In this document: positions 49,401-59,778 of the stretch, piece by piece
Position numbering within the stretch: position 1 is the first letter of the stretch
Layout of the letters: each line of letters starts with the position of its first letter
Assembly: GCA_050084985.1 (NCBI GenBank)
Contig: JBITNC010000001.1
Location: forward strand, 31,868,001 to 31,932,000
Source: Nageia nagi
Lineage: Eukaryota > Pinophyta
DNA: 64,000 nt
Direction of reading: 5' to 3'
Notes under the pieces: model-generated
The model's database searches: none
Told to the model about the DNA's origin: nothing
What the model saw: only the letters and a program-made list of their open reading frames with translations
Translations under genes and position numbers: made by a program

Positions 49401-50292
49401 TCAAGAGTGTATAGCCAAACTTAAAGTAATTTTTGAAATGATTGATCTTGGTCTCTTACACTACTATCTTAGAATGCAAGTGTATCAATACAATGATTAT
49501 ACTTACCTCCATCAATTGAAGTATATGTCATACATCTTATAGAAATTTGGAATGAAAGAGTGTAGATATGTTGAAATCTCAATCTCTCTTGGAATCATTA
49601 TTTCTCTAAGCTCCAACTCTCAGTTAGCTGATGCTTTAGCTTACAGGTAATTAATTGATAGTATTTTGTATTTGACTATATCCAAGCCAGATATTAACTT
49701 TGCAATGAATCTGATGACATAATTAATGTAAAAACCATATGTTGAGTGCCTCAATGTTGTTAATCAAATCTTGAGGTATATTGCAAGAACTAAGGATTTT
49801 GCTCTAAAGTATTCCAAGTTACCCTCAAATTTTGACTATGGAGGAGATAGAGAAGATAAGAAGTTAACCTTTGTGTATGTGTTTAGCATTAGTTCAGGTG
49901 CTATCTTCAAGAAGCAACCTACTATTTCTCTTTCTACCATAGAAGTTGAATATCATGCCATGTCTATTACAGCCTAGAAAGCCATTTGGTTAAAGCATCT
50001 TCTAAAAAAAATTGGGTATGAGTAAGGTGGCTCATCTTTGATTTTTTCAGATAATTAATCGGTTATTTCTTTGGCTAAGAATCTAATGTTTCATCAGAGA
50101 ATAAAATATGTGAAAATCCATGCCCATTTTATTAAGGAGAAGGTTTTTGATGGCATCATACACTTGGAGTATTTTCCATCCACCTTAAACTTCATTGATT
50201 TATTCACCAAGCCTCTTCTAAAAGCTCAATTCTATAAGTTTAAGGATGCTATCAGGTTGGTGAAGTTACCTTTAAGGGGAAATAAAGTTTGA
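46412..50292 (+). pseudogene. Copia gag-pol polyprotein (decayed)
   Basis: The start MEDSFLTKHILDSSNYEI is followed by a stop and then the gag core (RAKLQAKKFCQIENKN, SSSTSVKEAWDKLK). The zinc knuckle near 47250 reads CNYYGI-stop-GHKEVDYY: the second and last Cys have become Tyr. Protease: WIVDSGCTNHLC near 47425. Integrase: FIDDFSRMTFRYLLEHKDQT and KILRSDNEREYNSNEFNDYC (two catalytic Asp visible) at 48040-48240. Reverse transcriptase: FQFDVKNAFFNGELDV, LKKSLYGFKKAP and LLYVDDLLI (about 49350). RNase H: ISLSTIEVEYHAMS, and the end HIKEK-like motif followed by LFTKPLLKAQF. Over 20 stops are spread along it, many at expected CAG, CAA or CGA codons. One reading frame carries most domains, with a few shifts. 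Confidence 0.93.
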
Positions 50293-50435
50293 ATTCTTGT
50301 GTTGAATTTATATTTGTGATGATAACTTCACCCTTAGGAGGATTTTGTGCTATATAGCATTGATTTTGTTATACACCTTTATGGTAAATTTGCTTTGCAT
50401 GAAAAACTTGTATAAAACTTTAAAAGCCAAAAGGT

Positions 50436-50875
50436 TGGCCAATCTTACACTATTCAGTTATCCATATAATAGGAACTCTTATGTGTCATTTGACACTATT
50501 CAGTTATCCATATGTGAAGAACTCGTATGTGCATGCTCTATTTTTTATCAATCTAGCAATATTCAGTTATCCATATGTGAGAAACTCTTATGTGTTGTTT
50601 GGCACTATTTAGTTATCCATATGTGAGGAACTCATATGTACATGCTCTATTTTGGTCAATCTTGCATTATTTAGTTATCCATATGTGAGGAACTCATATG
50701 TGTCATTTGACACTATTCAGTTATCCATATGTGAGGAACTCGTATATGCATGCTCTATTTTTTGATCTAGCACTGTTCAGTTATTATTGTGTAAAGAATT
50801 CTTATGTGCTTTTTGGCATTGTTCAATTATCCATATGTGAAGAATTCATATGTGCATACTCTATTTTGTAATGAT
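50436..50875. repeat. 108-bp higher-order repeat after copia pol
   Basis: The core ttcagttatccatatgtgag gaactc recurs eight times from 50453 to 50823. Spacers alternate between a short type (catttgacacta, unit about 46 bp) and a long type (catgctctattttttatcaa..., unit about 62 bp). Two units together form a 108-bp dimer repeated four times. Confidence 0.9.
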
Positions 50876-51321
50876 AATCAACACATATCTTATATATAGC
50901 AAGTGACTATAAGTTTTTGACATGACATCTTCGTGATGATTTATAGTGCACCATTGATTAGTTCATGATAGCATTTGTGTGATTCATCTATCTTTGTTGA
51001 TATGAATATAATGCATCTAACTGATCTTGTTATTTGAGCTGCTTATAACTTGTAGGTTCCTTTGAGATTGCAAGTTACTTACCTTAGGTATGTAGGCTCT
51101 TAGAGACTCTTCATGACTTCTAGTTGGATGACTACTTCATATACATTAAAACTGGTTGTGATTAATGATTGTATTTGATAAAGTAGTGAGTATCAAACTA
51201 GATCTTTTTTACTTCACAAATATTTAAAAAAAAATTATCTTCGTTGTATCTATTTGATGAAAAACTCTCTTTCTTTCTCTTCTTTTTTTCTATTTTACTC
51301 ACTCTATCCCAATATTGCATT

Positions 51322-51330
51322 AAGGGGGAG
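51322..51330 (+). promoter_or_regulatory. Polypurine tract of copia element
   Basis: AAGGGGGAG directly precedes the TG of the 3' LTR. This is the classic plus-strand primer of plant copia elements and remains intact. Confidence 0.92.
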
Positions 51331-51822
51331 TGCTGAAATGTATAATGCATTATTGTAAAGGTTTGTATTAAATCTTCTATGTAAATTCATTAATACTTAA
51401 GGTTATCATTTGATACCTTAAGTATTTAAGTGAATATGATAATGTAAATTGTCTTACACTCCATGTCATAAGCATGCCCCTTAGTTAAAAAGATGTGCAT
51501 GTCATGCTATTATACATTGGATAAAAAGGTGATTCAAAGAGAGATTTTGGCTTATAAATAGAATGTTCCCTCTTTGTGATCACACACCAAAATTATGGAG
51601 TAAAGTTATGCTATAGGATAGAAGTGTAGGAGTTGAGATTAGAATAATTGTAAGAGAGTTGTATTTATGATTGAAGTAAAGATCTAGTTAATGGATGTAC
51701 TCCTAGTTGAAGGAACTACTTTATATCTTAAGTTACTTTGTGAGATTGTTAGATGTGAATTTGAGAGCTTTCATGTGATGTTGGTAGTTTAAGATTGTTC
51801 TTGTTATAGTTCAATTCTCTCA
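51331..51822 (+). repeat. 3' LTR of copia element
   Basis: 492 bp from TGCTGAAATGTATAATGC to CAATTCTCTCA. It is collinear with the 5' LTR apart from substitutions and small deletions. Confidence 0.93.
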
Positions 51823-51827
51823 ATTAA
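51823..51827. repeat. Target site duplication ATTAA (right)
   Basis: An exact match to 43069-43073, directly after the CA end of the 3' LTR. Confidence 0.88.
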
Positions 51828-53278
51828 AGAATCTGCTAAAAATGTTACTAAGGTTGTGAAGAACCTTCAACTATGAGATGATTATAGTTCTACAACCAAG
51901 TTTATCCCTAGGACAATTGCAAAGAACATTGCTATGAGGAATGCGAATAGATTTCTTCATTTCAAACATGAAGAATGTTCTTGTGGGGATTATTGGTCAT
52001 GCAAATTAATACAAACCAATTCCATCATTCCATCATTTCATTTTTCAAAAAGTGTTGTTATTAAATATTTGTATGAATATATAATATTATTGATTATCGA
52101 TGTTAGTTTTTAAGAATCATCTGCTATTGTAGAGTAAAGAGTTGGAGAAGGAAGCACATGAATTGCAAAAATGAATGAAAAAATATTTGAAGTAAACAGA
52201 GAACATTCAATGAATAATAAATTATTTTAGTTGGCTTACAAGTAACGAGGTACTTTGATATAAAGAGAGTAGAACAACTCTGATGTGTTATTTACTCTTG
52301 GCTTTATTAGGATTAATGAAAGGAATGAGCAATGCAAAATTCCTACATGTAGTCCAGGTTTGTTAATTTCAAACCATGATTAATACTATTGTCAGTCACT
52401 TTCTGGGCATTGGAACCTTAGAATGTGTCAAGTGCAAATTGGATGAGATGCCACATAGCTTCCCTCAATAATTAAGTTGTGAAATAGTGTGATGGCTTCC
52501 ACTTCTACACCGATAGTAAAATCCATGAGGTGTAAAAAATACCCTCTCTAGTAGGATGCTCCTCTAGCCATCATCATCAACACATTAACCACTACATCAC
52601 ATCACTTCTACATCGACTATTTAACTTTTCTCCTACCATTTCTAATCTTAACTCCCATCTCTCCTTCCATTTGCTTGCTAACTTGCCTACATAAGAGTAG
52701 AATACTACTAGTAGGGGTACCTCATTCTCTCAGTAGTTTTCTTTTTTAATTTCTATTTTCTTTTTTTTTAAAGATATCTTAGAATCTACTACTGGTTGTG
52801 TGCATTTTAGAGATAACATTTCTGCTAGGCCAGTCCATGACTCCAAAAAGCTGACAGGTCTAGTGGAAGAGCAACCTCTCATGCTAACCTACCATTAGGG
52901 TTTCTGCAAATGAAGAGGAGGGGAAAATTGTTGAGGATGAAGAGATCATGTTGAAGGAAGAGAAAATGATGTCTAAGAAAAAGATTTCAACCCGACCACT
53001 TGCAAGGTACCTAATTTTTGTTCAATCCGAAAGTACAATTATTAATCTACAACGTACTCATTGCACAAGGTTGCAATAGCTAGTTATAAAGAGAATCTAT
53101 GAAATGGATGTTTAGAAACTTTAGATGGTTTTCATCATTTTTCATAATGTTCATTAAAGAGAGGTATGGGACCACCTCACATATCCATAGACACCCTTAA
53201 ACAAGGGTATAGGTTGTCCACCCTAAGATCACATCATATTCGTAAAGTTTATACACCGATAAATGGACCGAATTGACT
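51823..53278. other. Flank between copia element and MYB region
   Basis: The first 200 bases have protein-like coding potential on the plus strand (KESAKNVTKVVKNLQL, then a stop, then KFIPRTIAKNIAMRNANRFL and HFKHEECSCGDYW). They are in phase with sequence left of the insertion (EAKNKELLRKVGNCI), so an unknown gene may have been hit. Around 52895-53010 another exon-like piece (EEEGKIVEDEEIMLKEEK...) ends at a GTACCT donor-like site. I recognise neither. Confidence 0.35.
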
Positions 53279-53470
53279 TGTACTGGACCATTTTCTTTAT
53301 GAGCCAACTCAACCCATGACAAAGTAAGGCAATGGACCATTTACTGTTATTCGCCTTTCAATCATGTGCCTCAAGGCGTGGCTATTTAATATTATTGGCC
53401 CGCTAGTTCATCTTGAATGTGAGAATGCCATTATGCTTTATATCCGCCCCTCTTCACTTGGAGATCACAG
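53279..53470 (+). repeat. Diverged direct repeat, copy 1 (MYB upstream region)
   Basis: Blocks ggaccattttctttatgagc, caactcaacccatga, ttcgcctttcaatc and gaatgccattatgctttata ... ctcttcact..gagatcacag occur here and again, in the same order, at 53627-53985. The spacing differs, which indicates an old tandem duplication with later indels. Confidence 0.8.
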
Positions 53471-53626
53471 AAAAAATACTACAATAAATGCCATTGACTT
53501 TGTACACCACTTCTTGTGTGTTCAGAATCTCAACATGAATTCTGTCATATTTCTGCTTCAATCTCCCCTATCCATCTTACGCTATTCAAGCACGACGGGA
53601 ATGCCAGCACATAATAGCCTTGGACT

Positions 53627-53985
53627 TGCAGTGGACCATTTCTCTTATGAGCCGCAGTATACAGATTAGATAATACAAGCGCCTCTTGCTAAGACATGCC
53701 TTATCAACTCAACCCATGAAACTGCAAATCCTTATATTCAAAATAGTTTGAACCCTCTTTCCTATTGTCGTACTATGGTTCAAGTCCCTACAATAAAACC
53801 CAAAGGCAACAGAACATTCTGCTTGGAATGGAGGACGTGGAAGTGCTCTTCGCCTTTCAATCGTCTGCCTGACCAGCTTTCAGCTTCCTATACAGGCTAC
53901 CTTTTCGACTGGCTAGCTTTTGATGTGAAAATGCCATTATGCTTTATATCTGACGCTCTTCACTGCGAGATCACAGAAGCAGCAG
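53627..53985 (+). repeat. Diverged direct repeat, copy 2 (MYB upstream region)
   Basis: The second copy of the block series, ending 13 bases before the MYB repeat coding begins. It holds a longer middle part than copy 1. Open frames at 53364-53669 and 53748-54026 lie in these copies and are probably not separate genes. Confidence 0.8.
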
Positions 53986-54100
53986 TAGAAGTAAGTGGGG
54001 CTGAAGAAAGGACCATGGACTCCTGATGAGAATTGGATTCTGGCGGATTACACTCGGCAAAATGGCCATGGAAGCTGGCATGCTCTTCCCAAGCAAGCTG

Positions 54101-54565
54101 GTATGGATCTTTACTATTGTTCTGTATATCATAAGATGGACTTTTTTTTAGAAAAATTTCGTAACTCGTAGGTGTTTTCTTTAAGATCGATCTACGTGCA
54201 GGTATTCCAAAATATTGAGTTACTTAAGTCCAAAGTAGAAATTTATTGATTGGTTAGCTTCAAGCAGAGATTGCATGCTTTAGAATAGATATTATCCCTG
54301 TCAAGAATAAATTAAGACTAATGGAGTTAAAAAGCACAGTACAAATATAATCGTATTTACAAACAGAATGAGTAGACTATTTTCTAATAAAATTAATGAT
54401 TCATTTGACCAATTGAATGTTTAAACTATTAATGTATTCTTTGAGCTGATACTCCCACGTAATCGAGTAATCGACATCTCCATTCCTTTTACATCCTTAT
54501 GAGCTTGAAGTTTTAAATTTTCAAATTTGCTAGTTTATTTATTGTAAAAAGGTTTATACAAAGAG
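54101..54565 (+). other. MYB intron 1
   Basis: 465 bp, donor GTATGG after KQAG and acceptor AAAGAG before GLLRC. The position and phase match intron 1 of most plant R2R3-MYB genes, so this is not a processed copy. Confidence 0.8.
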
Positions 54566-54695
54566 GTCTTCTTCGCTGCAGAAAGAGCTACCGCCTGCGC
54601 TGCACCAACTATTTGCGATCTGATATAAAGTGCAGAACTTTTGCAGCAGAAGAAGAACGGACTATTATTCAGCTCCACGCAATCCTAGGGAACAG

Positions 54696-54792
54696 GTACC
54701 TCAAGAATTGTCACAATCGAAGAAAATAAACCATGTCCCGGTTTCAATTTCGAGTCCCACTTATGTACTCCTTTGTATGTATCTTTTTACAA
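54696..54792 (+). other. MYB intron 2 with mutated acceptor
   Basis: 97 bp, donor GTACCT after LGNR. The expected acceptor AG at 54791-54792 reads AA (tttttacaa|atggtctgct), a G-to-A change that should prevent correct splicing. Confidence 0.75.
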
Positions 54793-55595
54793 ATGGTCTG
54801 CTATAGCAGCACAGTTGGCCGGGAGAACGGACAACGAGATCAAGAAATTTTGGAACACATCCGAAGAAGAAGCTGTTGAGGATGGGACTCGATCCATCAA
54901 CGCATATTCCCAGGTCGGAGGGAGGTGCTGCCAACGGCTCTCAGGGATCTTGGTCTGCGGCCCTGATGAAGCACATGTCACAGTGGGAAGTCACAAGACT
55001 CTAAGCCGAAACTCGTTCTCGCGGGATTCAGTGCTCTCATCATCATCCTGCAGTAAGTTGAATGCCAATGATAATACAGACACCAATTCCAATGGCAAGC
55101 CCGCTTCTGATTTTTTTTAAGATTTGGAACTCAAGCAGGAAAGGATTTCAGGAAGGAAACCGTAAATGACACTAACAATAAGAACAATGAACGCAAAGTA
55201 ATTGATGAAACTACTCCAGATCAGGAGCCGGAGTTTTCTTGGACTGAAACAAATGCCCATATAATCTTAAGTCCAGTTTCTTCTTTCTTCTCTCTTTGCA
55301 GCTCTGAGCGACTCAACTGGGACCAGTCACTCAAAGATGCGAATGGAGAAAATAACAAGGAACATAATCACCATAGCCTGGAAGATCATAATTCAGATGA
55401 CTGGATCGAATGGGTGAGTTCTTATGCCTATATACGACATCCAGAAAACTGCAACATGCCGGTAATGAGGAGTACACCTCCAACATTAATGGTCATGATA
55501 GACATGAGTATGGAAGAAGTTTCTCAGATCTAATCCTAGATTTCCCTGATACCACTACTACACCTAATACAGGCAACAGTAATCCCAAATTATAA

Positions 55596-56303
55596 TACTG
55601 TATACATTTTTTTTAATTTTTTAGGGGTCGAAAGAATTTCTGCTTGTATCCAAATTGAAATATCGCTCTCGTAGCATTTATCATTTGGTTTGTTATTTAT
55701 CAATTCAATCATTTGAGGGGGATTGGAGGGACAAGTAGGTGATAAAATTATACGTTAAAAACAAGAGTCTTTCAAGTTCAAAAATAATTTTACCATAATT
55801 ATAATTTTGCATGTTACCATAAAAATAGATGAAGTAGTCCTTAAGATTTTGGAAAACTTATTGAGATGCTTAGTCAAACGTACCTTTTAAATTAAGTAAA
55901 TTAGTGCTTATGTGGGTAGAGTTTATCAAAGGGTTAATAAGGTTAAGGAATGTATATCTGAGAATAGAGTATGAGGAGGCAACGAGGTACGAGAAGGATC
56001 ATTTTTCATAAACAACACGGAAATGGCAAGTATAATACTAGTAAAAATTCTTAGGTTTTTGATATTTCATTATCTTCAATTCATTTTTATTTAATATTTA
56101 TGAATTCATTCATCTATACATGCTATGTAATGGCCTACTACCGTTCTCCATTTGATCTGAATTGGATCATGTGTGAGGTTGTCTTTTCAAGAGCAATACT
56201 CATTTTAGAGGTATATGTTCTTGGAGATAGACTGAAGATCAAAATTTGGAGTTGTTTGGCATTCAATTTTAGGCCATCAATAGTGTGCAAATTGCTAATT
56301 TTA
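55596..56303. other. Intergenic region
   Basis: AT-rich sequence after the MYB pseudogene with no recognised coding or repeat structure. The 70-codon frame at 56100-56312 has no family signature and overlaps the candidate LTR start. Confidence 0.45.
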
Positions 56304-56878
56304 TGTGATTAACAACATGCACCTTGATGAGTCAACAGGGGAATTTGAAGAGACAATGGCGTTTCGGGAGACTGAAAGGTTCAGGTTCTTTGATCGACAT
56401 TTGAGAGTGTTCTGGAGGCTTATTTAATGGTGTATCTCATTCTTAATTCTTAAGTAGAGAGGATTGTAGATTTTTTGGATTTTAGAATTGTAATAGTTTG
56501 AAGGAAGATCAAGAGTCATTCCAAAATTGTTGTAGTTCTGAGATTGTTTTTTCTTATTGTAGAAGATTATAGTATTTGTAGGAGATTGTATTGCCATTGT
56601 GTTGATGGTATTTCTCTATGCATGTAATATTGTAACGTCCATAGACAATGAGAAGAGAAAGCTCCAATTCCATGCTGGATTAGCCCACATTGGGTGAACT
56701 AGGGTAAATCATTGTGTTGATCTTGTTGTGTGTTTGAGATTGCTAGTTGGTGATTTACATTGTGCAATTTTAAATTTATATGCAGTTTGTATGATCTCAT
56801 AATGGTGAATGTATTTTTGTTTGAATCTGTAAGTGAAGATCCACGTATGCTATAAGCCTTCGATGATTATGGATCACA
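56304..56878 (+). repeat. Candidate 5' LTR of a Ty3/gypsy element
   Basis: 575 bp starting TGTGATTAACAAC and ending TTATGGATCACA, so the ends form an inverted TGTGAT/ATCACA pair. The right boundary is firm because an exact primer site follows. The left boundary is chosen from the matching terminus, and no second LTR is in the window to confirm it. Confidence 0.6.
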
Positions 56879-56890
56879 TGGTATCAGAGC
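56879..56890 (+). promoter_or_regulatory. Primer binding site (initiator-Met type)
   Basis: TGGTATCAGAGC matches the plant initiator-Met tRNA complement at all 12 positions and directly follows the LTR end GGATCACA. Confidence 0.93.
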
Positions 56891-56958
56891 TTATGTACAT
56901 CAAATTTAGGGCCAAATTTTTAAGTATTTCAAGCCACCAATGGCATAGAGCGACTAAA

Positions 56959-59060
56959 ATGGATAATGCAAAAAAGTAATAGTCTATTATTTGTACCATG
57001 ATGGATGCTAATTTTAAAAAGAGGTTTTTGGTAATGGAGAATCATTTGGCTTGTTTGACTAAGTCAGCTACTAGAGAAATTGCAAATGTCAATCAGAGAT
57101 ATCATAATGTAGTTGGGAGACCTGATTCATCATCTTCATCAAATCGAGTTCCATTCAAGTTGGAGGCTAAAGTGGGCATTCCTGCTTTTGAAGGAGAGGT
57201 TGATGCAAAAAAGATGAATAATTAATTGAAATATTGGAGGTTTATTTTAAAATTCATGGTATTGTAAATGATGTTGATAAAATCTTTTTTGCTAGATTAA
57301 AGATGAGTGGACATGCTTTAGTTTGGTGGGAAAGCTATGTAAAAAATTATAATCATGAACACTTATCAAAAATATCTTCTTGAATTGAATTTAAGAAGTT
57401 GTTAAGAGATCAATTCTATCTATTAGAACATCATAATAAATAATTTATGAAATGGTAATTCTTTGGACAATAAAGAGGGAAAAATATTCAAGAATAAACT
57501 ACAAAATTTAAGAAACAAGCTACTTTGTTTGAGGTTTTATTAAAAGATCCTCAAACTTTAATGAAGTATATTGGAGGTTTACATAGTCATTTGCAAAAGA
57601 CTATCATGTTGTTTAATCCTACTAATCTTGATCAAGTGTGTTTGCAAGTGCAATACTTAAAGGAGGATGATAAAATAAAAAGATAATATGATGAATCCAA
57701 GAAGGCTTTTAATTCAAGGCAAGGATAAGAGAAAGATAAATCTTAAGATAAAGGAAAAGATAAGCAAGAAAATAAGACCACTAATATTTCAAAGAAAGAA
57801 GGTGATGGTAAACATTGTTGTCATTGTAATAAAAATGGTAATGTTGATGATAAATGTTATAAATTACATCCAAAATTACGTCCATATAAGTATAAGAATA
57901 AGGAGAAAATTAATAATATGGTTCTTAGATGTGATAATATTGAGGGTAGTTCAGATGTTGATGAGAGAGTAAATTATTCAGCCATTTAAAAGGTTAAAGA
58001 ATCTCAAGACATTGAAGAACAAAGGATTCAATTGTTCCACCTCAAAATCCAAATTAAGAAAACTAAAGTAGATTGCATTGTTGATCTAAGTTCTCAAGCA
58101 AACTTGATTTTAAAGACTATGGTAAGTAATTTAGGATTGAAAACTTTCAACCATACAAATCCATATCCTATGGGTTGGGTGCATCATAATGCTAGTTTTT
58201 CAACTCACTGAGTAATGTAAGTTGAAATATGCTATTTGAGCAAAGTACATTAATGAAGTTGTGGTTGATGTTGTTCCTTTAGATATTTTTATTGTTATTC
58301 TTGGTAACCTTTACATGTGGGATAGATATGGAATTTATTACAAAAGATTGAATAAATTATGATTGATAAAATATGAAAAAGCATTTCTAGCTAATGCACA
58401 TAAAAGCAAGAAAAAACTACCTTTAGTAACTGCTAATCAGGTAAAACATCTTGTGAATGATTCTAAAAAGTTTATTCTAATCATGGTCAAAATAGGAGCT
58501 TTAGGAGAGGTGAATCTCACATTGTCAATGGCATGCAATACTAATTTTAGGCCACCAATGACATACAAAAAAGTGGAATAGCTGCAAGATTTGGTTCAAG
58601 AGTTTACTAACTTATTTGCAGAGCCAAAAAGATTACATCTTATGCAAGATATACAATATGATGTTCAGTTACTACCTAATGCTTCATGGTCCATCATAGC
58701 TTTGTATCAACAATCAATTTTGGAGCAAGGGGAGATAAGGAGGCAAATTTAGAAGTTGGTTGATCAAGGTGTCATCAGACTAAGTACATCTCCATGTGGA
58801 TCACCTATTATTTTGGTTTTTAAGAAAGATCAATCTTGAATAATGTGCATTGATTATAGAGCATTAAATAAAATCATCATCAAAAATCAATATCCTTTAC
58901 CTGAAATAGATGATCTTTTGGATTAGTTGCAAGGAGAAAGATTCTTCATAAAATTAGACTTAAGGAGTGGATATCATCAAGTTTGAATCGAGGAGGAGGA
59001 TATTTGGAAGACTACTTTCAAGATAATACAAGGCCTATGTAGTTGCTAAATAATATGATT
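56959..59060 (+). pseudogene. Ty3/gypsy gag-protease-RT, truncated and decayed
   Basis: Gag starts near MDNAKK at 56959. ENHLACLTKSATREIANVNQ is followed by FKLEAKVGIPAFEGEVDAKK, then, across frames, HGIVNDVDKI, MSGHALVWWESYVKN and TLMKYIGGLHSHLQ. The zinc knuckle HCCHCNKNGNVDDKCYKLHP lies near 57815. The protease active site near 58075 reads IVDLSSQANLI, where a D-S/T-G-type motif is expected. The RT begins around 58620: LVDQGVIRLSTSPCGSPII, MCIDYRALNKIIIKNQYPLP, FIKLDLRSGYHQV. It ends at WKTTFKIIQGLCS near 59040, before the second catalytic YxDD box. RNase H and integrase are absent because the sequence is interrupted by the minus-strand element to the right. About 15 stops are present. Confidence 0.88.
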
Positions 59061-59106
59061 AATGCAAGTGGGCTTGCTTAATGCACTATTGCTCTACTTT
59101 GTAAAT

Positions 59107-59241
59107 GTTGACACATATATCAAAAATATGGTAATAACATGTAACATGAATGTAGTAATGTTTACTTAGATTCTATATTCATTTTGTTAATCATAAAATG
59201 CAAAAAAGATAAATCATACATTCATGAATAAGCATGCTACT
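59107..59241 (-). repeat. Possible truncated 3' LTR remnant and adjoining purine tract
   Basis: On the minus strand ATTCTAGGGCATC (59242-59254) resembles the AAAGTGGGGCATC tract of the 4-12 kb element. The sequence beyond it would then be LTR, but only about 135 bases remain and the terminal TG is not preserved. This is a tentative reading. Confidence 0.35.
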
Positions 59242-59778
59242 GATGCCCTAGAATTGGCACACTGTCAGCATCAAAAGGTGAGCAAAATTACAAACATGAA
59301 CAAGAATGTAGCGATAAGTGAACTAGCCAATAATCAAATGATGAATATACATGCAAACTTATAGAATAATAGATGCACAATATAGATAGACAAAGCAAGT
59401 TGCAATCCTTCAAATTATATTCAATTGATAATCTTTGTATTATCTTGAAATTATTATTTTACCATGATTCACTCATGATTCTATAGGCCATCAAATGATG
59501 CCTTTATATATGCTACAAGTTTACACAACTTTGATATTTTGACCCCTTGTACATTCCAAAAGGGTAAAATACATGGTCTACACCTCTTTTAGACATCTTA
59601 AATCTTTTTTTAAAAATACATTATCAAGGGATTAAAATGATTTATTAAATACATAAAGGTTCATTTTGATGCATCTACATTTTCTCCTCTTTGGATATGT
59701 GATTGAAGCGATAAAATTACATATACCAAAGAAGAAGTATAGAAGAAAATTTTTGGATTCTTTTGTTGATGTTGATTA

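Larger units (their letters stand above)
43074..51822 (+). mobile_element. Ty1/copia LTR retrotransposon, complete but decayed
   Basis: 8749 bp with TG...CA LTRs (43074-43582 and 51331-51822), ATTAA target duplication, an initiator-Met primer site directly inside the left LTR and a purine tract directly before the right LTR. The coding region (46412-50292) has the copia order gag, protease, integrase, reverse transcriptase, RNase H. The interior is unusual in two ways: a 2.8-kb leader before gag, and a 1-kb region after pol that contains a higher-order tandem repeat. Many stops, mostly in place of Gln, Trp or Arg codons, show that it is old and inactive. Confidence 0.95.
53998..55595 (+). pseudogene. 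R2R3-MYB transcription factor pseudogene
   Basis: Three exons in the standard R2R3-MYB arrangement. Exon 1 (to 54100) reads GLKKGPWTPDENWILADY followed by GHGSWHALPKQAG. Exon 2 (54566-54695) reads [20 protein letters not shown] and later [16 protein letters not shown]. Exon 3 (from 54793) reads WSAIAAQLAGRTDNEIKKFW. R2R3-MYBs bind DNA through three Trp per repeat. In R2 the third Trp is Cys (LRCTNY for LRWTNY). The second intron (54696-54792) ends AA instead of AG. A frameshift after FWNT moves KKKLLRMGLDP to another frame, and a stop follows HMSQWEVTRL, a motif that recalls the HMAQWESARL signature of MIXTA-like subgroup 9. No MGRSPCC-type start is in frame: a TAA lies one codon before GLKK, or equivalently one extra G at 53997-54000. 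The acidic C-terminal part (DDWIEW near 55400) is readable. A divergent functional allele is unlikely given four independent lesions. Confidence 0.87.

Noticed and set aside
50436-50875. Regularly spaced repeat that could be mistaken for a CRISPR array
   Set aside because: The spacers are themselves repeated in alternation and the array lies in a plant copia element. It is a higher-order tandem repeat.
53364-54026. Two open frames of 101 and 92 codons just before the MYB exon
   Set aside because: They lie in the duplicated upstream region and share blocks with each other. The second runs into the MYB start in a shifted frame. No protein family is recognised.
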